Shown in pieces: positions 23,774 to 34,900 of a stretch of 64,000 bases of DNA (position 1 is the stretch's first letter; each line of letters begins with the position of its first letter). The notes beneath the pieces are model-generated. The model saw only the letters and a list, made by a program, of their open reading frames with translations, ran no database searches and had not been told where the DNA came from. Source of the DNA: Macropodus opercularis. Taxonomy: Eukaryota; Chordata; Actinopteri; Anabantiformes; Osphronemidae. The stretch spans positions 7,558,501 to 7,622,500 of the forward strand of contig CM061091.1 in NCBI GenBank assembly GCA_030770545.1. The letters are read 5' to 3'. The position numbers and the translations under genes were made by a program.

Positions 23774-24784
23774 TTTTGTACAACAAACAAACGCAGACGT
23801 AACAGTCGCAGGCGCAGTGTTGGTCTTTTCCTGTGTTTGTGCGTGAGGTTTGCTCCGTGAGCAGGGAGTTTCACATCTGCATCACATGCCGAATGTCGGA
23901 GGAGGGGGGTGCTGGATAGGCAGGAAGTGATGTGTAATACTTTGAAGTTGTTGTTCACCACTTACGATAATGGCCATAATGATAATGGTGTTACTTTGAC
24001 CAAATGTCAAACAATAAAGAAAAGCTATATGTTAACAAATGTCACTATATATACATTTATACTTTTTAGATATAAGCAAGAGAAAGAAATGAGGGCAGTA
24101 ATATTGGCAAGTACTGAAACATTACTACATTTAGGGCTTTCTGGAAAATGTACAGCATATATATATATATGAAGACTAATGGAATCAAATATTATCTTCT
24201 TATATACCTTCTTCTGAGACTGTCCACGACATCCATAAGACAAAACATTATTATACAGTATTATTTTTAGCTTGACCTAAACAACCCCTTTTTTTGATCA
24301 TGAAGCAAAAGCATGACGCATCGTGACAGTGGAGCACAAGTGGAAGTCAGACATGTGACACTTATGTCTGTTGATTGGTCACGTCTGCAGTCTGACGTAA
24401 AAACTGTTAATATAGCGCCCACAAAGCCTCCCCACCAGCTGTGGTTGTAGAGAACAAGGCATGGGGCAGGAAACAAATTAGCTTCTATATAAAGAAAAGA
24501 AAAATGAAACATGTGACATGAAACAATGATTTTAATCAATCACCCAATAAATGTTTTAAATCAAAGACTAAAAGCAGATTAGTCTGTGTTAATTTAAAAA
24601 ATATATTAAAAAAATTATACAATATATTTAGACTGAAGGAAGTAAGTAAATATTTATGATCCGTGTCTACTTCTGATAGCTCAACAAGCAGTTAGATATG
24701 ATGGATGGATGGACAGTCACTCTTACTGAGCAATTAGTGTACAACCTCAGCTCTATCTTTCAGACTAATAGCAGGATGTGGAAT
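23774..24784. other. Intergenic region between two receptor genes
   Basis: Contains the upstream region of the ADGRG3-like gene (right of 23773) and the 3' flank of the next receptor. It is AT-rich, with a short (AT)n run near 24160. No coding exon is recognised. Confidence 0.6.
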
Positions 24785-27700
24785 CTAATCAGTTTTGGTT
24801 TCTAAGGTCTTCACAGGAGATGAAGTCATCCTGTCCTCCATATATTTCATCCTCTGCTTCCGTGCTGACAGACAGATCCATAGGAAGATACAGAAACCTT
24901 GACAAAGGGACACACGGTGGGTTAAGAACTGATAAAAACACGCAGGATGAACAAACGAACGACATTCTAAAACTGACAGCACACGGGCTGTCAGGAACTA
25001 AACAAACATCTATATAATCAAAATGTGACATCAGACCTTGTGAGGAGTTGAAGATGCAGAAAAGGTAGAGGACGGGATAGTTGACATATCCTGAGCCGAG
25101 GAAGGCCAGACCCCAGGTGGTTCCCATCAGGCAAGTAAGACCCAGCACAGTGAGGCCGCTTCTGCAGGAGACCCTGAACCTCTCTGGGTATTTCCCAGGC
25201 TTCCCTTCACTATCTGCTCCGTGCTTCAAGTTGCTTCTATACACTTGTTTCATTTTACATATGCTAGAGGCCACTGTCACCAGGATGCCAGAGTTGAAAA
25301 TGAATATCAGGGTGAAATACACCAGGTTGGAGGAGTAGAAGAAGGAGTCGTCTGTGATCCAGCAGCTGTAGGACAGGCAGGTAACCAGGAAGAATATTGT
25401 TTCAAAAATAATAAAAGAAGAAGGACACTTCTAAGGATACATACCTCTCCCTAAGACTATAGCTTTCATACAGACCTCATACCAGGCTGTAATAGGAGGT
25501 CTGGATTAAAATGACCAAGATCTCTACTGTCACAGACCTGAGGGCCCCAGGTTTTATGCCTGTCTCGTGATGTCATATAATGGTATGGTATGGTATGGTC
25601 TGGGGTTTGTCATGTGTCCAAGTCAAGTTATTTTTAAAATGACCTGTGTGTCAAGTCAGGTCAAGTTAGTTCAAATAATGTATGGTCCAAGCTTTTGTCG
25701 TGTCATGTAGTATGTGCCAATGTATTCACGGTCTCTGTTCGAGTTTGTAACATCTACCTCAGCGGTCGGTCAAACGTACAATCTGTTGACGACCCTCATC
25801 TGACTCATCTCCGAAGCGAATAACCTGACCTTTTATGGTGCTCTTTGCTCTGCCTACACTGAGTTAAGAGCAGTCTGCTTTCATTTTGTGAAATATTACT
25901 CATATTATTATTGTTGGTTCTTGACCAGTTCTAATAATGCATGTGAACTGGCAAGGAGTCTTTTAATACTGAACATGAATCGCTTCCCAGAGGGACTTTA
26001 GAACATACTCACATAGAATTAGTTTGGTTAGTGTCTGCCATGGTCATTGTTGTAACGCCGTAAAACTGTTTGATGTCCTTCACTGATAAAGAGACTGCCA
26101 CAATTACTCCGGGGAGCCCTGAAAGCCATGCATAGTACACATTAATAATAATAATTACTAACCCTCACATAAACAGAGTCATGTCAAATTCTTTTTTAAT
26201 CGTAACAACATGGAATTACAGAAAACTCATGAGGAAACTTTTCTAGCTGGTTTCTATGGAACAGAAGCTCAGTGGGTTCAGCCAGTACTTGTATGACAAA
26301 ACTGAAAGGGTTCTGAGGAGTTCCTCTATTTATTTCTACTTTAACTTCAACCACAATGACCTAGTTATTCATCTGTCTCTAAAACACAGTGCGGCACAGT
26401 AGAACATACTCACCCCATCCAACAAGAGACAGTTTGACCATGTAGTGTTTGTAGTAAGTGTTAAACACCTTTATCAACAGTAGGTACAGGTGAAGGGCCT
26501 CAATAGCCATCCAGGTGAAACAGCAGAGCAGAGAGTAGTGCACGAGAGCAGCGATAAGCACACACACCCAGCCCGGCTCCACTGTGACCCCCCACTCAGT
26601 CAGTAGGAAGGTTACATTGAGCAAAAACAAGGCCCCGCTCAAAGATACATGAATAGCAATAGAATAATCCTTTGCGTGGTGTCTGAGGAAGAGAAAGGAC
26701 AACAGAGCACAGGGACGCACAGTAGGCAACGCGCAACGAAAAGAATGACACAATAATCAGGAGGGATTCTGGCTGCAGGACGTCATATACTGTAATGTAG
26801 TTCACTGATCAACAGGTGGGAATAACACTACATCATGGTAAATCATCATTCCTATCATACTTCTCATTTGTTTTCATCTGAAACTTGAACAAGTGAACAA
26901 GTGACCCCACAACTGAACTAGTGACCTTGCCACTGCTCTAACTCCTATCACAGCTGCCCCTGAATCATACATGCTATTATTCTTTAGGACTTTTCATAAA
27001 TCTCCTCCACTGAGCCTACGGAGGCTGGATCACATCATAGGGTCTCTCTGAAAGTACAGAGGCAATAACATCCTAAAACAATACAATATAGTATACCAGC
27101 ATATCTTCTTTAAGTCCTGGTGCGACTACCTACCGGCTGAAGACGTACATCACAAGGGACAGGGCAGTGAAGAAAGCAGACAGGCCACAGCCTATATAAC
27201 TGATATATGACAGTATCTTCCAGTGGACCTCAGCAATTGGTTCTCTTATCTGCAGAAAAGATAGCTTGGTGGTTGACAGTTTGCAATTTAGAGGTCAGCA
27301 CATACATAAATTACAAGTGAGGGACAAACAATATCGAGCAGTTGTTGCAAAATAATTAATTATTATTACATTAGGAACTAAAAGCCAAATTGCAGTTTGT
27401 TGACTCACCAATAACACAGCAAAGGGTGTTGCGTGGTTGCAATTGCAGATGATGTCACTGTGGTTAGATGAACTGTCACTGAGAGTCTCACAGCCATTTG
27501 TTTCCCAGGTGAAGTCTGAAAAGAAAAGACAGTGACTGGTTTCATATAAACCTCTTGAGTATTTTTGGATAATACAATATGAATTTTAAGGATATTAATA
27601 AGGACTGAATAACATTATTAATATATTAATTATATGAGTTTTCAATCTTTCATATTTGCAACGTCACCTACCTTTCTCATCAAAATAGTGGCACTTTAGC

Positions 27701-30700
27701 CTGGTCTCATTCTGTAGAAACACAAAAATCCTCTGGTGGGTTTTATGTTCTGAGTGTCAATATATAACTTCTGCGCATCGGTGCATGATAAATAAAGAAG
27801 CGTTTGAGTTTTTAAAATGACTTCATTTTAGTGTCATAAACACACTTACCCCTGTCGTTTGTCTGTCTCTGTCAATCCTAAATTTCATTTTGATGGGCGT
27901 AATGAGATTCTTAATTGGATGTCCTTCTAGCACTTCTATCCTCAGGATCATGGATGAGATCTTTTCATTTCTAAACTAGTGGAAGGAAACACAGATCAGC
28001 CAGTGTGCATACATCACAATTTGTGAATGCTGTTTTTGCTTATGAAAGGGCTTATGGGTTTCTCTTTTTATGACAAGGGATGAATTGGACATGTAAATTG
28101 CAGGTGAGCGCATCTTGGAGGATGAATGGAATAGAATAGAATAAAGTATATACTTGGAAATGACTGCCCTGCAAGTAGGTGATCAAACTGATAATCCTCC
28201 TCTCTTTACCGATGGAGCGCAGGGCATGTATCGGCAGCCATACCTCAGGGACGTATGAAGCATTCTGAGGCAAGAGCTAAGGAGGATACAGGAAGATGAT
28301 GAACGCGCATGATGTGTATTCCAAAAATTTACCCCCCCCCCCCCCCCCCGGTTTACCTGAGGTGCTTCTTTCTGGATCCTGGCTGTGATTTCTGCAGAGC
28401 TGAGTTCAGCCTCACTGATACTGAACACATTTTGAGCTAGAAACTTCATCTTATAGTTTAAGGAGCCTCCAGGTTTGGGCAGCGAGGTTTGCATGATCTC
28501 ATGGATCATCCTTCTTTCCACGCTGCAACAAGAACCAGTTATGCAGACATTTGCATTTGTATTGACAAGTTGCTCAGTATGTCATAGCATTATCCCAAAG
28601 ATTGTGTTCAGTGGCAACAAATTTTATATTTGTATTTCATCTCATTTTGCTTCTTCATTTGTGGAACCAAACAGAACCTTTGTGATAAAGTGATCTGGAA
28701 AAATGTGAACCTCAACGACCACTGACACTGTACTTCAAAGCACAACAGATATTTCATATTTGGACTTGCTTGTTATTCCACCACCTGCTGGTTGAATAAG
28801 ACAGTGACCAAAACTGAATCTAATTACCCACTCAAAAAAGAGCAGGAGTTCAAATTCATTGTGGTGGTGTTCAGAGTTTGATATATCTTGACTTACAGTA
28901 CTGTGCAAAAGTTTTGACACAGGTGTGATGCTGTAACAATGTTTAACACCATTTTAGAAAGCATTCTAAAATGGTGTTAAACATTTATTTTCATAAATGA
29001 ACAAATGCAGTTAATGAAATCTAAAACAAATCAATTTTTGGTGTCACCACCCTTTGCCTTCAAAACAGCAGCAGTTCTTCTAGGTTCACTTGCTCACGGT
29101 TGTTGAAGGAACTCGGCTGGTAGGTTGTTCTAAACATCTTGGAGAACTAACCACAGATCTTCTGTGGATGTAGGGTTTCTCTCATCCTTCTCTCTCTTCA
29201 TGTGATGCCAGACACCCTCCATGATGTAAAGATCAGGGATCTGTGAGGGGCCATGCCAACACTTCCAGTACTGACATAGTGACACCAAATATTGATTTGA
29301 TTTAGATTTTTCTTTTGTTCGCTCACTTTGCATTTTGTAAATTGACAAAAATAAACAATCGTTATTTACATTTCTGAAAGCCTATATTCACAAAAGACAT
29401 GGACAGTTGTTGTTTCACTGCCAAGTATGAACAGGGACAATGATTACAGTGTGCAAAACCTGTGAGACTGTATGAAAATAAATGTGGACACTGCACATTG
29501 TAAACTTGTTACATAATACCTTCAACATATTAGTATGTGGTATTACCATAAACAGAAGCTAATGTGTGCGTAAAAAGGGATTTTATATTGTGGTAATAAA
29601 ATATTGCTATAGAAGACAATGATAGCAGCTGGACCTACGTTACAAAGGCAGCCTTGACCTCAAGGTCGCCACTGAAGAGGTCTGGACAAAACTCCCTTAT
29701 GTGGAAGAGTTGCATCATGTCTTTCTGGTCAGAGCTGTCAGACTGAAACTGGGTAATCATTGGCATGATGGTCGTTTTGTTGCATAAGGATATGGTACAG
29801 TCGGTATCTAGCAACAGAGGAACCAGCCAAAAACATGTCAGTGAGGTCTACTGTAACACAGTGAGTGTGTGAACACACTGTACTTATCAGTGCATTTCAA
29901 AAATGGTGTACTTACAATTAAAGGAGTAGCAAGTCGTGTCACCATACGCAGATGTTGCAACATCAGCCTCTAGGCAATAAGACGAACCACTGAACCAGAG
30001 CTTGTTAATGAATCTGCACTGAACGACGCAAAACATTCCAGTGATGCTGCACGTCATGTAATGTCGCTCTTCGCGAATCTCCGCACTCGTCGTGTTGATG
30101 GTGATGGTATTTTTTGATAAACTGACACAAACTGAATGCAGAAACACAAGATGAGGAATGAACACTCACAGCGATGCGAGAAAACAGATAAATTAGATCA
30201 ATGCATTGGTGTAATGAATTCAAACATTTTATTTTGGGATAGTTATATATGACCAGTCATTACTTCTACTGTGTCATGTGTTACACCATAATGACCTGTA
30301 GGTGGCGATCAGCTTACACTTACTATTACACATGCTCACTGACAAATAGACACACCTAGTACATGCTGTGTGGTAAATGCTTAAATTTATGCATGAACAT
30401 CTTTGTTCCGTGTCCCAAAATTCAATTCCATGGAGAAGTGATATGAAAAATGTAAAAACAAATGCATCAGTGTCTGGCCCAACCTGGCCCACTACGTAGC
30501 GGGAGATTCTATTATGTTGTTGCTTAAGCGGGTGAAAGAACAAGAAGTGGATGTGTGGGACGTGTGAGTTGTGTACGTTCATTTCCATTAGACGACTACA
30601 GTTGCAGTAAACTGCAGAAGCCAACTACTGTAAAAACTGGCGCTGACAGCGTGTCCTGGGTTTAATCAAGCTGTTAGAACGGATGAGAGAGAGTGTAAAC

Positions 30701-30892
30701 TAATCTTTTCAGGAGCCGTGTAATAAAGTGTGTATAGTTAAAAATGTGTGAGTAAGTACAAGTATAAACCAAATACATCTTACCAAGTAAATTTTCTACA
30801 TTTTAAAAATGTAAATTCATCATGACATCCATACCTGTGTCTTTTTCAGCCAGTGATTTTGGCAGCAACAGTAACAGTAGTAAGGGAACCAT
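24785..30892 (-). CDS. Adhesion GPCR subfamily G member with Cys-rich N-terminus, 13 coding exons, 645 aa
   Basis: Exons (5' to 3'): 30892-30835, 30131-29916, 29807-29639, 28522-28357, 28276-28154, 27975-27850, 27711-27672, 27515-27409, 27249-27134, 26682-26414, 26118-26013, 25365-25037, 24897-24785. Every phase joins. The signal peptide has a poly-Leu core (MVPLLLLLLLPKSLA). The next ~130 residues hold about ten cysteines and have no PLL-like signature. A GAIN-like region follows. Its GPS is unusual: CHYF replaces the common CVFW, ETNGC is kept, and the cleavage site reads CNCNHA|TPFAVLL. The 7TM core is typical: TWMAIEALHLYLLLIKVF, SLVGWG, CWITDD, TCLMGTTWGLAF and FNSSQGFCIFLW. Context and shared 7TM intron phases place it in the ADGRG1/3/5 group. 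A one-to-one orthologue (ADGRG5 or a fish-only member) cannot be named from the sequence alone. Confidence 0.85.
28332..28349 (-). repeat. C18/G18 homopolymer beside a splice donor
   Basis: Eighteen C on the plus strand are read as G18 in the pre-mRNA of the receptor gene. The run begins 7 bases inside the intron, directly after the donor gtaaac of the exon 28522-28357. Confidence 0.95.
28894..29380 (-). mobile_element. Degenerate, non-autonomous Tc1/mariner-like element
   Basis: The left end reads ta-cagtactgtgcaaaagttttgacac, a common fish Tc1-like terminus. A minus-strand remnant resembles Tc1 transposase (IMEGVWHHMKRE followed by RNPTSTEDLW), recalling the D-x-N-x-I-E-x-x-W motif, but it is a short fragment with the catalytic region gone. 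Inner inverted arms pair 29017-29048 with 29278-29309. A perfect 20-bp hairpin sits at 28940-28983. The right terminus is not clear. It is inserted in an intron of the receptor gene. Confidence 0.7.
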
Positions 30893-31956
30893 TATGAGCT
30901 CTCTGAACTTGTGACTGATGACATAAAAAAAATATTTTAATAATGTTGTTGGTTTTTTTTGAGTCAATTTACATAAAAGATTTAACAAAACATAATACAC
31001 ACGCTGTACTGATGACAGACACTCCTCACATGTCACCACTCATTTATACAGTTAAAGGACATGTAATACATAATGTCATCTTTACACTAACTGAACAGTA
31101 CTGTTGGGTGGTATTGCATGTCACGAAAAATTAAAGCAACAACAACGATTGTTTGCATAAATAGTCAGCAGACAAGAAGCAGTTCTTACCTCTGAAGTGA
31201 ACAGGAACTGAACAGCACTGAACCGTGATGTTGGAGTTATTTCATGACTGGAAGCTTCAGAAAAATACAATAAAGCTTCTGTTCAGCCAGCTGGGGGTAT
31301 TTGTTTTATGCAAAATGACTGTTGGCTTAAAATGTGATAACAGGTGTCACGGTTGCAACTCCACTGCTCTCACTGAACTGAACCGCCTGATAAAATACAC
31401 ATATAATTACATAATATCTGTTGAGCATGATCGGCACAAAAAAATATAATAATAATAACATCTTCCATAATAATAACATTAAATAACCTCAAAAGTTTTT
31501 TTTTGTAACAAATATATATAACAATAAAATATATAGAAATCAACCCAAAAGTGGGTCAGTTGCTGCTATTACTTATGTAAAATGTTGAAAAACCTATTAT
31601 CCACCCATCCATCTATCCATCCATCGTTATGAGTCTCAAACCATTAGTGAAGGTGAAGATTCTAAAGATCAATGTATGGAAGGTGCTTTAAAGATGGTGA
31701 TGGCATCACCTACTGTGTTAAGAGGCTTGGACAAAACTCTACCATAATAGTTCTTTTGATGTAATATTCTAACATTGACAAAACTTTTGTTTAACATTTG
31801 TGTAAATGTTTTACAAGTACAGTATTAGTAGATTCTTTTAGCATTTAAGCATTCAGCATGAGTGTTTTCTTCTCTCCTAAATATCATAAAGTAATGTAGG
31901 AATAAAGACAAGCTAACAGTTTGATTAGTAAAAATCCCATTAATCCCCTGGACGCG
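30893..31956. other. 5' region of one receptor and 3' flank of the next
   Basis: Holds the inferred non-coding first exon of the 645-aa receptor (near 31190-31240) and AT-rich sequence. There is a short ccatccatctatccatccatc tandem patch near 31605. No coding exon is seen. Confidence 0.55.
31190..31240 (-). other. Inferred non-coding first exon of the 645-aa receptor
   Basis: A strong minus-strand donor (cagag|gtaaga, exon edge at 31190) lies 300 bp upstream of the coding start. The right edge is approximate because no start site can be fixed. Confidence 0.35.
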
Positions 31957-34900
31957 TTAATTCTTGTTCTTCAGATCATTGGTGCTTCGTGTCTCATTGC
32001 TCGGTTCTGCAGCTGATTTTCTTGTCTTTCTTAAAGACATCACAAACCACAGGAAGATAAAGAAACCTGTGGAAGTTTAAAAAATACAGTAGGTAAACAC
32101 AAGGGAGAGAAAATCACGGAACTTTCACGGATAAACCCATCTACTGTAACTGTATCAGGCCACTGTTTAAACTACAGACAAAACAGTGAGAACCATTATC
32201 AGCTGGCTGAAAGCAGTTTTTCCTGAAATAAAATCCAACTCCATAATGTTTAAAGTCTACAGCTCTCTGGCGTTTATGGTTTGATACAGGTTGGTTATGG
32301 TTTGATACAGGTTATGGTTGTGCTTAGTTGTGAAAATTTTCATTTCTATTGCATATTTATAGTGGGAGAGTTCTGAGTTGGTCCAAACAGGAACAGACAG
32401 TTCCTGCTTTGCTTAGGATTAAAATAACTGTTATTTAGATAGTAGCCGCCTGTTACTGTTGTGGAATCACATATTGACCTTGCAGAGTGTTCAGGATGCA
32501 GAAGATGTATTGACCAGGAGTGGTCATTGAGAAGGAGATCGCAATCCATGTGATGCCGAGCAAAGTGGTGATTCCCAGCAGAGTAAAGATCTCTTGTTTG
32601 GCTCTGGAACGGTTGCTCTGCCCACCCTGACAATTAGCAGGTCACAAACAATTAGAAATAACTCGTTCAACACTACCTGCTGACTGCAGATAGCAGAGTC
32701 AACACAGCTGTTCATTGCACAGTATGTAGTGTTTCAGACCAGAATGTGTTCCTTCAACATTAGGCTAAAACCAACAACAGAACTGCTCAAATTGGACCTT
32801 ACTTGTTGGGTTTGTCGCAGACTCCTAAAACGTTGAACAGTCACCCCAAGCATGATGACATTAAAGATGAACACCAAGCCAAACATTCCCACTGTAGTAA
32901 CCGTCTTCACTGTGGTATTTGTTACATAGCATCTACAAAAAGAAGAGCGTCAGTAAAATGTTGACATAATGTGCTGAATGTTCAAACATTCTGTAGTAAA
33001 GATGTAAATTCATATGCATATACATATAAGTTTTAGCTACTGTGGACAGGGTTCAAATACAGAGACTCAAAAAGACACATGCAAAACAATTTAGAACTAC
33101 AAGTTAATTATTAGTCCAGACTACATATCCTTATTTGTTGTAACTACTCCTTTACATTGCGATTCCGTTTGAGTCCTGAGTGTAACCATACGCTGTTCGG
33201 TCAATTATGACCACCAGGGCCACAATTACAGCAGGAATACCTGCAGAAATAACAGTGATTAAACAGCATATACGTTTTCTTTTAAGGCCACAAAAATCTT
33301 GTCAACTGACAACTTATAGGCGCTTCAACTTGGTGACTCTACTCACCCCATCCCACTACACTGAGTTTGAGTAGATATCTGTGGATGTAGATATTGAATA
33401 CTCTCACTAAAAGAATATAAAGGTGGAACCCCTCTACGCCCATCCAGCTGAAGCTGGCCAAAAGGGAGTAGTGAAGAGCAACAGCCATGTAAATGCAGAG
33501 ACTAGAGGAGGACGGTGCTGCCACCATCTGAGTGGGGAGAAAGTGGACGTTGAGGAGAATCAGCGCGATGACAAGGCTGATGTGAACCTTCATGGAGACG
33601 TCTGCTCTCATTTTTCTGCCATGGAAGAGAATTGATCGTAAGTGGATTTTGCACAGTTGTAGGATCAAGGATTTAAAAAAAGAAACAAGGAAGTGGTGAC
33701 ACATGCTGTTAAGAGGCTAAGTGTGGCTGGTATAGAATACAGTTGACTGCCGTTTCTAGGGTTTTCTTAGGTTTTCCTTAATACATTTTCATATTGTGGC
33801 TGGTAAAAGTCATGAAAGCTCACCCTGTCATTTTACACTTTGGAACCTGTGTGTGCTTGGTGAACAAAGATTAATAAATTACTTGTGTATGATGAAAAGC
33901 AGAACTGTGATGATCAAGCCAAAAAGGGAAAGACTACAGCCAATCACAGTGATGTATGAGACAATCCTCTGATCAAGCGGTGAAAGGACAGAATCCACCT
34001 GCAGAGAAAATAAAAGCACTTTACTAGTTTTCTTTCTGTTATCACCATTAGTGATTATTATCACAACTGACTAATAATCACATCAGAGATTCAGAGAGGT
34101 GTGTCTTTCATCTAATTCTACTTTCTATAAAGCATATTACCATGAGCACGCCAAAGTAAGTGAGGTGGTCACAGGAACAGGTGACGTAAGTCTGATTCCG
34201 TTTCCACAGGGTTATGCAGCCGTCACTACTATAGTCTAGCAAAAACAAAACAAATGGATTTTGTCAAATTAGATTCATGATGGTTTTAGTTACTCACTAA
34301 ACATTTTTTATAATTTAAATTCAAATTGATGGGAATGTAAATGTGATGCTGGGCTACTCACTATTAGTGGAAAAATTGAAGAACACACATGTGGGTTTTT
34401 GGGTCTCCTGTGACACAATGATATAGCAGGTTTCGATTAGTTTGTGCTTGTGCGAAACATACACATTCATGAAATATTTGATCATTACACAAGGTTACAA
34501 ATTTTTGTATTACAATGAATGATCTGCACGATCATTAATGATCACAATTGAAGCTGTAATTACATTTATGGCTGTAGTCACGTTTATTGTGATGTTGACA
34601 CGCTCCTGTAGTCCCGAGACGTTCTTGCCACTCACACTCAGGCCAACCAGTATGTTCTCATATATCACACCTGGGGCTCCCATTATGGTCTACGAAAAAT
34701 CATCAGTATATTCAGACAAAATAACATAATCCTTTAAATTCATTTGTATCATATTTGTTACATAACTTTTAGAGAAAACATCTGCCTGAATTAATAAAAA
34801 ATTTCAAAATGTTATGGGCACTACAAAATTTGAGTTTGTGTCTAAAATTAGCATTGTTCTGAGCCAAAATTGCCCAGTATCTTCGAATGTTATTTTTCAG

